Source: Prochlorococcus marinus XMU1404
Lineage (GTDB): Bacteria > Cyanobacteriota > Cyanobacteriia > PCC-6307 > Cyanobiaceae
Direction of reading: 5' to 3'
DNA length: 64,000 nt
NCBI RefSeq assembly: GCF_017696175.1
Contig: NZ_JAAORE010000001.1
Coordinates: forward strand, 62,001-126,000
The notes under the pieces were generated by a model. It saw only the letters and a list, made by a program, of their open reading frames with translations. It was not told the origin of the DNA and did no database searches. A program made the position numbers and the translations under genes. Of the stretch, positions 44,694 through 53,602 are shown piece after piece. Within the stretch, counting starts at the first letter, position 1; each line of letters begins with the position of its first letter.

Positions 44694-46058
44694 GTGAAAC
44701 AAAATAGTCTCAATATAAAAGAAAAAAAACTATCTAAGATTGCATTTAGTCATGTTGGTTGCGAGAAAAATCTTGTTGATACTGAACATATGCAAGGCTT
44801 ATTAGATAAAGAGGGTTATGAAGTTGACAGCAATATAAATGATGCAAATGTTGTTGTTGTAAATACTTGCAGTTTTATTGAAACAGCTAGAGAAGAATCT
44901 ATTAGAAAAATTCTAGAATATACAAATCAAGGAAAGGAAGTAATAGTTGCAGGCTGTATGGCTCAGCATTTTAAAGATGAACTTCTAAAAGAAATACCTG
45001 AAATAAAAGGTTTGGTTGGAACAGGAGATTATCAAAAGATTGCAAAGGTTTTAGACAGAGTAGAAAAAGGAGAAATCGTTAATGAAGTTTCAAAAATACC
45101 TGAATTTATTGCAGATGAGAAAATACCTCGTTTTGTAGATAAAAACAAAATTGTTGCTTATCTTCGTATTGCTGAAGGCTGCAACTATAATTGTGCTTTT
45201 TGTATTATTCCTAAGTTGAGAGGTCCTCAAAGAAGTAGAACAATAGAATCTATAGTTTCAGAAGCCAAAAGTCTTTCAAAGCAGGGTATTCAAGAAATCA
45301 TATTAATTAGTCAAATAACAACTAATTATGGTCAAGATATTTATGGAAAGCCATCATTAGCCAAACTTTTGAATGAGCTTTCTACAGTGCCAATTCCTTG
45401 GATAAGGATACATTATGCTTATCCCACGGGTTTAACTGATGAAGTTATTAGAGCTTTCAAAAATTCGAAAAATATAGTACCTTACTTTGATTTACCACTT
45501 CAGCATAGTCATCCAGATGTGTTGAAGAGTATGAATAGACCTTGGCAAGCTTCTTTGAATGAATCAATTTTGGAGAAAATTAGAGAAGAAATTCCATCTG
45601 CTGTATTAAGAACTAGTCTCATTGTTGGTTTCCCAGGAGAAAAAAAAGAACATTTTAAGCATCTTCTCAAATTTTTGGATAGGCACAAATTTGATCATGT
45701 AGGAGTGTTTATTTTTTCTCCTGAGGAAGGAACTCCAGCTTTTCATTTGCCAAATAAAGTATCTCCAGAGGTTGCAGAGGCAAGAAAAGATAACGTTATT
45801 TCAGTTCAACAAAATATATCTAAAGATAAAAATCAGACATATGTTGGTTCAAAAATGAAGATTTTGGTAGAAAAAATATCAGACAATAACGAATTAATAG
45901 GTAGGTCGTACAATTTCGCTCCTGAAATAGACGGAACTGTAATTTTATCTGTTAAAGATAAAATTGATTTGAAAAATTACATTGGTAAATTTGTTGAAGC
46001 AAATATTTCTTTTGCGGATGAATATGATTTGTATGGAGAGACTATTAAAATTTTGTAG
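44694..46058 (+). CDS. rimO: Ribosomal protein S12 methylthiotransferase RimO
   Basis: A protein of 454 aa, GTG start. The UPF0004 domain has Cys23 ([10 protein letters not shown]), Cys59 and Cys88. The radical-SAM cluster is CNYNCAFC (Cys163, Cys167, Cys170). A TRAM domain ends the protein ([17 protein letters not shown]). The N-terminal [11 protein letters not shown] and the [10 protein letters not shown] segment distinguish RimO from MiaB. It adds a methylthio group to an Asp of S12. Confidence 0.95.
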   Translation: MKQNSLNIKEKKLSKIAFSHVGCEKNLVDTEHMQGLLDKEGYEVDSNINDANVVVVNTCSFIETAREESIRKILEYTNQGKEVIVAGCMAQHFKDELLKEIPEIKGLVGTGDYQKIAKVLDRVEKGEIVNEVSKIPEFIADEKIPRFVDKNKIVAYLRIAEGCNYNCAFCIIPKLRGPQRSRTIESIVSEAKSLSKQGIQEIILISQITTNYGQDIYGKPSLAKLLNELSTVPIPWIRIHYAYPTGLTDEVIRAFKNSKNIVPYFDLPLQHSHPDVLKSMNRPWQASLNESILEKIREEIPSAVLRTSLIVGFPGEKKEHFKHLLKFLDRHKFDHVGVFIFSPEEGTPAFHLPNKVSPEVAEARKDNVISVQQNISKDKNQTYVGSKMKILVEKISDNNELIGRSYNFAPEIDGTVILSVKDKIDLKNYIGKFVEANISFADEYDLYGETIKIL

Positions 46059-46063
46059 TTTTT

Positions 46064-46156
46064 TTAAATTAATTTAACTGCTCTTAAGAGCTTATCTAGT
46101 GCGAAAGCAGCTCCAAAACCAAAACCAATAAATGCAAAATAGAAAATGATGTTCAT
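46064..46156 (-). CDS. petL: PetL-like cytochrome b6f small subunit (30 aa)
   Basis: A 30-aa frame starting at the second ATG (46156) encodes one hydrophobic helix and ends in LRAVKLI. From memory this aligns with cyanobacterial PetL, which has a FY-x-x-FI...FG-x-A helix and an IKLI terminus. A six-codon longer start at 46174 is possible. PetL is a peripheral one-helix subunit that stabilises cytochrome b6f. It sits just after rimO on the opposite strand. No Shine-Dalgarno is evident. The identity needs an alignment. Confidence 0.6.
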   Translation of the reverse strand: MNIIFYFAFIGFGFGAAFALDKLLRAVKLI

Positions 46157-46220
46157 TAATTTTTTTATTTTCATTTAATTTAACATCAGATGAAAAGATT
46201 AGATTTTTTCGTTTAATTTC

Positions 46221-46607
46221 TTAATCTTGGATATAGGGTAATTTTTTGCATAAACATTCTTCTGCTTTTTGTAGTTCCCGGCCTAAGTATAGGGCATGAT
46301 CGAATCTGGTTATTAAGTCATTTCTTTCTTCAGTGATCAATATTCCAAGTTGTTTCGCACTTATACCTTCAAAAACTTCATTACTAACTCTTTTATTTTG
46401 AGAGTCGCATTTAATTGGTTCATTTGTTTCTGGGTCAAGCGCATATCCATCATCATTAATATTATTTAGAAAGTGCTCTAAAATTATTTTATTTTCTTCT
46501 AAATCTACTTTTATAATAAAATAACCGTTTGGATCTAAGTTTATATGTCGGTTAGATAGATTATTATCAATCTTTATTTTTTTATCGAAACTTTTACCAG
46601 AATCCAT
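46221..46607 (-). CDS. DUF4346 protein
   Basis: A protein of 128 aa, soluble. The conserved run DPNGYFIIKVD, an H-F-L-N-N turn, PIKCDSQNKR and the C-terminal DHALYLGRELQKAEECL correspond to the DUF4346 domain, common in cyanobacteria and also found fused to other domains in archaea. No catalytic residues are known to me. ATG start. Confidence 0.75.
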   Translation of the reverse strand: MDSGKSFDKKIKIDNNLSNRHINLDPNGYFIIKVDLEENKIILEHFLNNINDDGYALDPETNEPIKCDSQNKRVSNEVFEGISAKQLGILITEERNDLITRFDHALYLGRELQKAEECLCKKLPYIQD

Positions 46608-46667
46608 TATTAGAAGTTAATAAAGACTATAATACTAATATAATCTTTGGTAAAGTTAAATAATTTT

Positions 46668-47822
46668 TTATTTAAAGGGTATAGATTTATTTTCAAAATC
46701 AATTTCCATCTCGGTTTGTTTATTAACTTCATTTAGCCAAGGATAAATGATATTATCCATATTTTTGTCAAACCACTTATGCATACTAACGGTGCTTTTT
46801 GCAAAAAACCCCCTCCTCCTTTTATGTTTACCACCTGCTCCAGGATCAAAAAAATCTATACTATTTTTTATTGCCCATTCAATTGGCTGATAGTAACATA
46901 ATTCAAAATGTAAATTAGAAATTTCTTCTTGACTACCCCAATATCTACCCCATAAGTTGTTTTTATTTTTAACGCACATCGACATAGCAAAAATATCATT
47001 TGAATCATTTTTTGATGCGCTAAAAAGTAAAAGATTTTTTTTATTTTCAATAATTTTTTCGAAAAATGAAGATGTTAGATATTTACTTCCCCAAACTCCC
47101 CATCTAGAACAATGCTGTTCATAAAAATTGTGCATTCTTTTGAGGATTTCTTGGTTGATATCATCTTCATTAAAAATTTCAACTTTAATATCTTGTTTAA
47201 TAATTGATTTCCTCTCTTTTTTTATATTTTTTCTCTGATTAGAGTTAAATCTTGAAAGAAAATCATCAAACGTTTTTTCTCCATTACTCCTCCATTCACT
47301 GCTGGAATTTATCCATTCATGGTATCCCAAAGATATAAGATGGTTGCCCCAGCTTTCATCAATATATAAAAAATTACAACTTAAAATTTTGTTTGTAATC
47401 GCAAAGCTTTCGATATGGTTTAAGAGTAAATTTGTAATTTCTTTCTTATCGTTATTTTTTTTATAAAGAAATTGATATCCATTTACAGGACTATAAGGAC
47501 TCATTCCAATTAATTTAGGGTAATAATTTAAATTAAGCTCTTGAGCTAATCTTGCAAATGATTGATCAAAAATAAATTCTCCATAGCTATGATTTTTTAA
47601 AAAAAGTGGAGCAATTCCTAATATTTCTTCATTTTTATAAGCAACAAAATATAGAGGCTGCCAACCAGTTTCTCTCGAAACACTTTTTGATATTTCAAGG
47701 TTTTTAAGCCAGTTCCATTCATAAAATGGATTATTGATTTCATTTGCTAATTCATTCCATATCTCCTTGGAGATTTCCTTAATTGACAATTTGACTTCAA
47801 CTTTATGTACTTTTTGGTTCAT
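46668..47822 (-). CDS. FemAB/GNAT-like acyltransferase family protein (DUF482, COG3146)
   Basis: A protein of 384 aa. The N-terminal half has FVAYKNEEILGIAPLFLKNH and SYGEFIFDQSFARLAQ. The C-terminal half has NSNQRKNIKKERK and the terminal FDPGAGGKHKRRRGF motif. Together these match the DUF482 proteins annotated as predicted N-acyltransferases or peptidoglycan-related. The donor and acceptor are unknown. It lies 17 nt after the RibD-C gene on the same strand. Confidence 0.82.
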   Translation of the reverse strand: MNQKVHKVEVKLSIKEISKEIWNELANEINNPFYEWNWLKNLEISKSVSRETGWQPLYFVAYKNEEILGIAPLFLKNHSYGEFIFDQSFARLAQELNLNYYPKLIGMSPYSPVNGYQFLYKKNNDKKEITNLLLNHIESFAITNKILSCNFLYIDESWGNHLISLGYHEWINSSSEWRSNGEKTFDDFLSRFNSNQRKNIKKERKSIIKQDIKVEIFNEDDINQEILKRMHNFYEQHCSRWGVWGSKYLTSSFFEKIIENKKNLLLFSASKNDSNDIFAMSMCVKNKNNLWGRYWGSQEEISNLHFELCYYQPIEWAIKNSIDFFDPGAGGKHKRRRGFFAKSTVSMHKWFDKNMDNIIYPWLNEVNKQTEMEIDFENKSIPFK

Positions 47823-47839
47823 TTATTATTGAATCTATT

Positions 47840-48490
47840 TCAAATCTTTTTGTAATGAACGTGGATTTCATTATTCATTAAATTCTTAATTGATTTTATT
47901 TCCCATAGTCTATTGAGATTAAAAATCTCATTGGTTTGTTCCGGAGGTATCCATGTATATCTCCCTCCAATAATTCGTGGAATTATTGTAATTTTTATAT
48001 CTGTTATTAGATCCTCTTTTATAAATGAATTTATAAGTTTTGCACCTCCTAAAAGAGCAAGATCATTTATCCCTTGTTTTTTGAGTGAAATTAATGTTTT
48101 TCCCCATGAATCTTCGAAAAAGAGTTGTTTCTCGAAGTCATTATTAGAAGAATTATCAACTTTACTTGAGCTTATTAGCCATCTTCTAATTGGTTGTCGA
48201 AAGTATTTCCAATTACTGTTAAATTTTTTACTATTTGAAGCAATTATAGAAATTGGCTGGCTTTTTGATATCTTTACTTCGTTATTATCATTGAGATTTT
48301 TAATTAGGTAAGTTGATTGATGAGCTATTAAAGTACCTAAACCAAAAATAGTGGCATCAACCGTTGATAAGTTTTCATTTAACATTTTTTTATCATCTTC
48401 GCTTCCAAGATGTGATTCTCCGCCTCTAGGAAATGCAATTCTCCCATCAAGACTAGATGCTATAACAATTATTACTTTTGGGATACTCAA
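47840..48490 (-). CDS. RibD C-terminal-domain reductase (DHFR-like fold)
   Basis: A protein of 216 aa, TTG start. It has KVIIVIASSLDGRIAF, a LGSEDDKKML helix and DLALLGGAKLINSFI (NADPH-binding GG), followed by DIKITIIPRIIGG. This is the RibD-C/DHFR-like reductase fold without a deaminase domain. It overlaps the PTPS stop by 4 nt, so the two are probably translationally coupled. It may reduce a pterin or a flavin precursor; the substrate is inference. Confidence 0.82.
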   Translation of the reverse strand: MSIPKVIIVIASSLDGRIAFPRGGESHLGSEDDKKMLNENLSTVDATIFGLGTLIAHQSTYLIKNLNDNNEVKISKSQPISIIASNSKKFNSNWKYFRQPIRRWLISSSKVDNSSNNDFEKQLFFEDSWGKTLISLKKQGINDLALLGGAKLINSFIKEDLITDIKITIIPRIIGGRYTWIPPEQTNEIFNLNRLWEIKSIKNLMNNEIHVHYKKI

Positions 48491-49413
48491 GTTTGTGAGA
48501 CTAAACTATTTTCAAATGTCAACTTTAATGAATTAGTTAACTTTTGATCAACATAAATTTCTGCAGCATTATTTGGACTCTCTTGGAGTCTTATTTTGTG
48601 TAATGTTGCACCAAGTTTATTTATTGGTTTTTTAAGAATATCAGAAATATACAAAGCTATATTTTCAGCAGTTGGAACACAATTATGGAAAAATTCGATG
48701 TCTTTATTTAGAAAAGTATGATCTAGTTGTTCAACAACCAAATCATTAATTATCTCTTGGAGGGAAGATAAGTCGCAAACCATTCCTGTTCTTTTATCAA
48801 TTTCTCCTTTTACAGTTATGTCGACAAGATAGTTATGACCATGTCCATTAACTCTGGCACATTTCCCATAGATTTTTTTATTTTCATCAAAGGATATCTC
48901 TTCTTTTGCAAGTCTGTGAGCGGCTGCAAAATGAGTTTGAACTGTTAAAAATGCTTCCATGTTTTTTCCAAAATAATCTGCCCATAAATTTGGGTTTTCA
49001 TAAAGCCTTAGACTTGTAAGAGGTAAATCATCCTTTAGACGACTCCAAATGACCTTTACTAATGCTTCAGTTGTGGGAAGTATGCCCTCTTGATCATTAA
49101 CATTAAATTCAGGCCAGACATCATTTAAAAAACGAAAATCTAATTGTCCAGTAACCTTATCTTTAATAGAGTGTTTTACATCAGAGAGATTAAGTACCAT
49201 TCCATCAGAGTCTAGTTCTCCACCCATTGAAACAATAAGTTCATAGTTATGACCATGACCTGGAGCAATACTGCACTTTCCAAAAAGAGATAAATTTTCT
49301 TCTGGGCTTTTTTCAGGAAGCCAATAACGGTGACTAGAACTAAAGCAGGCACGTCTAGTTATGACGCATTCACGTCCTTTTCCATGTGATGGTTTGGATT
49401 GTGTAGAAGTCAT
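48487..49413 (-). CDS. Tandem 6-pyruvoyl-tetrahydropterin synthase / QueD-family protein
   Basis: A protein of 308 aa with two PTPS domains, about twice the usual length. Domain 1 (about residues 15-150) has His28, Cys47, HGHNY (His53 and His55), Asp92 and Glu139. Domain 2 (about 152-295) has His166, Cys185, HGHNY (His191 and His193), Asp231-His232 and Glu278. Domain 1 has Phe93 where domain 2 has the catalytic His. The family makes pterins or 7-deazapurine precursors. It is coupled to the RibD-C gene downstream. Confidence 0.88.
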   Translation of the reverse strand: MTSTQSKPSHGKGRECVITRRACFSSSHRYWLPEKSPEENLSLFGKCSIAPGHGHNYELIVSMGGELDSDGMVLNLSDVKHSIKDKVTGQLDFRFLNDVWPEFNVNDQEGILPTTEALVKVIWSRLKDDLPLTSLRLYENPNLWADYFGKNMEAFLTVQTHFAAAHRLAKEEISFDENKKIYGKCARVNGHGHNYLVDITVKGEIDKRTGMVCDLSSLQEIINDLVVEQLDHTFLNKDIEFFHNCVPTAENIALYISDILKKPINKLGATLHKIRLQESPNNAAEIYVDQKLTNSLKLTFENSLVSQT

Positions 49414-49463
49414 ACCTATCTGCGATAATACTATCTTAAGGTTTTAAATACGCTTTTGTCTTT

Positions 49464-50021
49464 ATGGAACAATCCATTATCGAAAAAACAGTTCATACTA
49501 TCAAGGGCAGAAGCATATTTTTAATAGGAATGATGGGTTCTGGTAAGTCAAAAACTGGTTTGAAGCTGGCTGAATTATTGAAGTATAAATATATTGATTT
49601 GGATTCATTAATAGAGAAGTTGGCGAAAAAATCTATCTATCAAATTTTTAAAGATGAAGGAGAAGATAATTTCCGTGAATTAGAAGCAAACTGCCTTAAA
49701 GAAACTATCAAAATTCCTTCATTAGTAATCTCAACTGGAGGAGGAATAGTTACCAAATCAGAAAACTGGGGAATCTTGAGACAGGGAATTATTGTTTGGA
49801 TAGATCTCGACAAAGATATAGCAATTGAAAGATTGAAAAATGAAATTGAAAAAAGGCCACTACTTCAGGGAAGGAATCTTAGTGATTTATATATGAGCAT
49901 TTTTCAATCTAGAAAAAATTTGTATTCTCAAGCAGATTTAAGAATTCAGGTAAAAGGGGAAAATATTGAAGAAGTTGCTATGAAAATAATCAATAAAATT
50001 CATAAAGAAATAATTAGTTAA
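49464..50021 (+). CDS. aroK: Shikimate kinase
   Basis: A protein of 185 aa. The P-loop GMMGSGKSK spans about residues 22-30. The substrate segments are YIDLDSLIEKLAKKSI, NFRELEANCLKE and STGGGIV. It phosphorylates shikimate in aromatic amino-acid synthesis. Its 3' end overlaps the CRR7-like gene on the other strand by 4 nt. Confidence 0.95.
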   Translation: MEQSIIEKTVHTIKGRSIFLIGMMGSGKSKTGLKLAELLKYKYIDLDSLIEKLAKKSIYQIFKDEGEDNFRELEANCLKETIKIPSLVISTGGGIVTKSENWGILRQGIIVWIDLDKDIAIERLKNEIEKRPLLQGRNLSDLYMSIFQSRKNLYSQADLRIQVKGENIEEVAMKIINKIHKEIIS

Positions 50022-50275
50022 TCTGGTTCAATCCTTACTGCAAACCATTTGATAACATATCCAAATTTTATTTCTAATTCATAAGTGCTTTCCAATAATT
50101 CTTCAAAAAATTCCTGATCAAGATCTTCTATATTTTGATATATTGTTTGTGTTTCTGTCTTACTAAGCCAATTCTTTAACCATAAAATTGCTTCTTGCTT
50201 TGATACAATTTTTTCTTTTGAATCTGGCTCTAATAATACATAATGATCTGATGCTCTTATTAGTGGATTTGACAT
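50018..50275 (-). CDS. Probable chlororespiratory reduction 7 (CRR7)-like protein
   Basis: An 85-aa soluble acidic protein with DHYVLLEP near the N-terminus, LWLKNWL and a C-terminal EIKFGYVIKWFAVRIEP. The size and these segments fit what I recall of cyanobacterial CRR7-domain proteins, associated in plants with NDH complex assembly. The identification is tentative. It is head-to-head with the 235-aa gene, with a single base between the two ATGs. Confidence 0.5.
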   Translation of the reverse strand: MSNPLIRASDHYVLLEPDSKEKIVSKQEAILWLKNWLSKTETQTIYQNIEDLDQEFFEELLESTYELEIKFGYVIKWFAVRIEPD

Positions 50276-50276
50276 A

Positions 50277-50984
50277 ATGAAAATTCTTCTTGGATTAATT
50301 CTTTGCTTTACTTTTCAAGTAATTTTTTTAGAAAGTTCCTTAGCTTTAGTAAATTCTAACGTACGAGAGTTTTTAGAAAATCGTGTAAATCAATGGCCAG
50401 AATTATATTTACCAAATTTTAAATTATCTGATACATCTAAAGATTTAATTTATCCTAAGTGGTTCGAGGGGAATTGGATTGTTACTTCTCAAGATATAAT
50501 TAATGATTCAGAAGAGCCAGTTATTTATAAAGTAAATTTCTTTAAGAATGATTCAGATTTAATTGTTGGTAATCGTGCAAAAAATTCTGAATCTATTGGA
50601 AAAGCAATATTTGGTGACACCTTAATCAAGGTTGTAAATGATCCTCAATCAATTAGTAATCAAATTACTTATTTAAAAGATGATTTTTATATTGATTCAA
50701 GAATTACGGGGAGAAATCAGATCCAAGATGATGATATTTTTTTCGCAGATGAGCTAGTTATACAAACAGCGCATAAGCCAGGTGCTTCAAGGATCAATCA
50801 GGTAGAGACAATTAGTAAATTTCAAAAATGTTCTGAAGAAATATTGGAAGTTAATAATTCAATCAAACCATCAATTTGTGGAGTGCAATATGTTGCTTCA
50901 TATGGTTCAAAAGTTGGTGATCCTTCTATTCATGCTATTAAAACAAATAAATATAAATTGACTTTTGAATTTATTGAGAATTAG
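50277..50984 (+). CDS. Exported hypothetical protein (possible thylakoid-lumen DUF6816 type)
   Basis: A protein of 235 aa. A clear N-terminal signal peptide (MKILLGLILCFTFQVIFLES, cleavage probably after SSLA) precedes a soluble domain with YPKWFEGNWIVTSQDI and a late CGVQYVASYGSK segment. Two cysteines remain in the mature form. The family name is a tentative recollection. It overlaps the GST gene by 14 nt at the 3' end on the opposite strand. Confidence 0.65.
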   Translation: MKILLGLILCFTFQVIFLESSLALVNSNVREFLENRVNQWPELYLPNFKLSDTSKDLIYPKWFEGNWIVTSQDIINDSEEPVIYKVNFFKNDSDLIVGNRAKNSESIGKAIFGDTLIKVVNDPQSISNQITYLKDDFYIDSRITGRNQIQDDDIFFADELVIQTAHKPGASRINQVETISKFQKCSEEILEVNNSIKPSICGVQYVASYGSKVGDPSIHAIKTNKYKLTFEFIEN

Positions 50985-51696
50985 CACTGAAAAGATATTC
51001 TTCTAAGTTGTTCCTCCACATGAAAAGATTTTCTAGATAAGGGTTATTTATGTATTCTTGACTCCCCTCTCCAGAAAGAATTGGCCCTGCAGACTTTGGA
51101 AATTTAAGAAGGGATAATTGAGCTGCAATTGAAATATCTGCAATAGATATACTATCTCCAACTAAATATTTTTTGTTGATCAAAGATTTTGATAAAGCTT
51201 CTAGTAACTTTTGGAGTTCTAAATTATCTTTAGAAGACAACACTACATTAGAGATTTTACTAAGATTTCCAAAAGGTAATTTATCAACAATACTTTTAAC
51301 TGAAGAGGGTATTTCATCCGGAATTAATGCAGTTCTCAGCTTTGGATTTTCTATTGCAGATTTTATTAAAGCTTTTCTACAAGTTGTTGCCATTGCAGTA
51401 TCTGCCCAGTCTTCAATTAATTTGCATTGCGCAAATAACATTGGGTCTTCAGGAAAGAGTGGATTGTTATCATTTTTTTTATCTAAATATTCGCAAATAG
51501 TTGAAGAGTCACTAATAATTTGATCATTACTATCTACAATTACAGGGACTTGTTTCTGACCTGATAATTTGAAGATTTCAAATTGACCTATTCCAGGTGT
51601 TACTTCTTCAACTCGATATTGTAGTTTTTTTGCATGAAGAGCCATTCTTGTTTTTAAACAAAAAGCACTATGCCTAAATTGATATAATGTAATCAT
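50971..51696 (-). CDS. Glutathione S-transferase family protein
   Basis: A protein of 241 aa. The N-terminal thioredoxin-like domain is YQFRHSAFCLKTRMAL (Ser/Cys at the active position), with QKQVPVIVDSNDQIISDSST as the glutathione site. The all-helical C domain has DSISIADISIAAQLSLL near residue 195. The usual catalytic Ser or Tyr is uncertain. The role could be detoxification or a non-enzymatic one. Confidence 0.87.
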   Translation of the reverse strand: MITLYQFRHSAFCLKTRMALHAKKLQYRVEEVTPGIGQFEIFKLSGQKQVPVIVDSNDQIISDSSTICEYLDKKNDNNPLFPEDPMLFAQCKLIEDWADTAMATTCRKALIKSAIENPKLRTALIPDEIPSSVKSIVDKLPFGNLSKISNVVLSSKDNLELQKLLEALSKSLINKKYLVGDSISIADISIAAQLSLLKFPKSAGPILSGEGSQEYINNPYLENLFMWRNNLEEYLFSANSQ

Positions 51697-51750
51697 GCTG
51701 TTTAAGGTTTGTTAAAACTTAGCTAAAAAAGTAATCTATTTGTGGAGCTG

Positions 51751-51960
51751 ATGGGCGAATTTTTCTCTAATGTTGCAAGATATCCAAAGTATTTGATATC
51801 TATCATTGTTGGGGGACTTGTTGCTTTGCTTGAACCTTTATTTAAGAATAGATCAAATCCACTCACAATAGTAGGTTTGATATCTTCTGTCTTAAGTGCT
51901 TTCATAACTGTTTATTTTGTCTTGCAAGCGATGACAAACCCAATAAATTTACAATCATAA
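51751..51960 (+). CDS. ycf33: DUF751/Ycf33-type small membrane protein
   Basis: A protein of 69 aa from ATG 51751; a GTG at 51742 would add three residues. SNVARYPKYLISIIVGGLVA and a second hydrophobic helix (TIVGLISSVLSAFITVYFVL) fit the DUF751 family, to which plastid Ycf33 belongs. Function is unknown. Its stop overlaps the rbfA start. Confidence 0.75.
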   Translation: MGEFFSNVARYPKYLISIIVGGLVALLEPLFKNRSNPLTIVGLISSVLSAFITVYFVLQAMTNPINLQS

Positions 51961-52352
51961 TGCCAAATAATTACCGTCTTGCAAAAGTTTCTTCTCTTTT
52001 GAAGAAAGAAATTACTCTTATTTTGCAGAATGATTTAGAAAATGATCTTATTAGAGATCATTTCGTCAATATTTCTAAGATTGATTTATCAGGTGATTTG
52101 CAACACTGTAAAATTTATATAACTTCAACTGCTCAAGAGAAAGTGAGGAAAGAGATTGTTGAAAACTTGAATACTGCTAAAAGCTCTATAAGGCATAGTT
52201 TAGGAAAAAGAATTGAGATGAGAAGAGTTCCAGAGATAATTTTTAAAGACGATGTTGTTCTTGATAAAGGATTATCAGTCTTGAAACTTCTCGATGAATT
52301 AAAAAATAAAAATCAAAATCATAATGTTGAGGACAAAGATGCCAAAAGTTGA
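51960..52352 (+). CDS. rbfA: 30S ribosome-binding factor A
   Basis: A protein of 130 aa. The KH-like fold begins YRLAKVSSLLKKEITLILQN. It has VNISKIDLSGDLQHCKIYIT and the C-terminal LGKRIEMRRVPEIIFKDD, all hallmark RbfA segments. It matures 16S rRNA in the 30S subunit. It is coupled to ycf33 upstream, and hemD starts within its last codons. Confidence 0.94.
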   Translation: MPNNYRLAKVSSLLKKEITLILQNDLENDLIRDHFVNISKIDLSGDLQHCKIYITSTAQEKVRKEIVENLNTAKSSIRHSLGKRIEMRRVPEIIFKDDVVLDKGLSVLKLLDELKNKNQNHNVEDKDAKS

Positions 52353-53136
52353 TCTACCCCTTGATCAAAGAAATATAATTATTACTCGATCAAAAGAAGG
52401 GATATTGGATATAAAAAAGATATTCATAAGCAAGGGCGCCAATGTATTTGATTTACCTGCAATAAGTATTGCTGATCCTGATGATTTGAAACCTCTTGAT
52501 GAAGCATTAAATCAAATAAATGATTTTCATTGGATTATTTTTTCCAGTAGTAATGGGATCAAATTTGTTGATAAAAGACTTAGACATTTTAATAGTTCAT
52601 TAAAAGAATGTTCTAAAAAAACAAAAATCGCAGTAGTCGGAGAAAAAACCTCAAAAACTCTTGATGATTTTGGGATTAAGGCTGATTTCATACCTCCAGA
52701 ATTTGTTGCTGAAAGTTTAATTGATAATTTCCCAGTATCTGGTTATGGACTTCGAGTTTTTGTACCAAGAGTTCAAACAGGTGGTAGGGATTTAATTGCA
52801 GATCAATTTAGAAAGGCTGGTTCTCGTGTATTTGAGGTTGCTGCATATGAAACTAGATGTCCTGAATCAATTCCGGAAGAAACAATTGAGATTATTTCTA
52901 ATCGAAAAGTCGATGCAATTATTTTCTCAAGCGGTAAAACCGTAGTAAATGCTGCCTTTTTACTAGAAAAAAAACTTGGTAAACAATGGTTAGAATATTT
53001 TGATCAAATTAAGTTATTAACTATTGGACCTCAGACAACAAAAATATGTAACAAGATTTTTGGAAGAGTTGATAGTCAGGCACAAAAATATACTTTTGAA
53101 GGACTACTAGATGTAGCAATTAATATCTTTAATTAG
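52339..53136 (+). CDS. hemD: Uroporphyrinogen-III synthase
   Basis: I use the ATG at 52339 (265 aa), preceded by GAGGA at 5-nt spacing; a second ATG 15 nt earlier is weaker. Segments IIITRSKEGILDIKKIFISK, HWIIFSSSNGIKF and DAIIFSSGKTVVNAAF give the HemD fold with its two similar lobes. It cyclises hydroxymethylbilane for chlorophyll and haem. It overlaps rbfA by 14 nt and the SRPBCC gene by 8 nt. Confidence 0.9.
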   Translation: MPKVDLPLDQRNIIITRSKEGILDIKKIFISKGANVFDLPAISIADPDDLKPLDEALNQINDFHWIIFSSSNGIKFVDKRLRHFNSSLKECSKKTKIAVVGEKTSKTLDDFGIKADFIPPEFVAESLIDNFPVSGYGLRVFVPRVQTGGRDLIADQFRKAGSRVFEVAAYETRCPESIPEETIEIISNRKVDAIIFSSGKTVVNAAFLLEKKLGKQWLEYFDQIKLLTIGPQTTKICNKIFGRVDSQAQKYTFEGLLDVAINIFN

Positions 53137-53599
53137 AAAAATTTTTTTTATAGTTCTTTTCAACTAAATCTTTGAACCTATCAATATTGGCCTGTAATTC
53201 GTTTGTAACCATTTTCCCTAAAATATTTTCTTCCATAAACCGAGCAATCATTTTTGGTAGTTCATAAGTTATTGCTAAATTTACCGTAGTGATTTGATCA
53301 GTTTTACTCTCGAAAACTACTGATCCCTCAGTTGGTAAACCTCCTATTGATTTCCATTTAAGTTTGCTTTTTTCAACCCTTTCTGTAATTTGAGCTTTCC
53401 ATTTAAACCTAAAGCCATTTGCAGCTAAAGTCCATTCTGTTAAATCTGGTAACGTATTAGTTTCTTCGTCAACTGTTTTTACAGATTCAATCCAGCTCAT
53501 CCAAAGTGACATTGAGTCTAAATCGCTCCATGTGTCCCATACATTTTCAAGAGGCGCATTAACAACTGTTATTACGTCATGTTTTAGCCAAGTACCCAT
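53129..53599 (-). CDS. SRPBCC (START-like) family protein next to crtQ
   Basis: A protein of 156 aa. VINAPLENVWDTWSDL-like N-terminus (here VVNAPLENVWDTWSDL), a Trp-rich middle and a long C-terminal helix fit the polyketide cyclase/dehydrase fold, which binds hydrophobic ligands. It starts 3 nt after the crtQ stop on the same strand. A role near carotenoid metabolism is inference from position. Confidence 0.82.
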   Translation of the reverse strand: MGTWLKHDVITVVNAPLENVWDTWSDLDSMSLWMSWIESVKTVDEETNTLPDLTEWTLAANGFRFKWKAQITERVEKSKLKWKSIGGLPTEGSVVFESKTDQITTVNLAITYELPKMIARFMEENILGKMVTNELQANIDRFKDLVEKNYKKNFSN

Positions 53600-53602
53600 T
53601 AG

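Noticed and set aside
47913-48311. 132-aa frame antisense to the RibD-C gene
   Set aside because: Long frame, but the opposite strand encodes the RibD-C motifs and the antisense product has no plausible domain.
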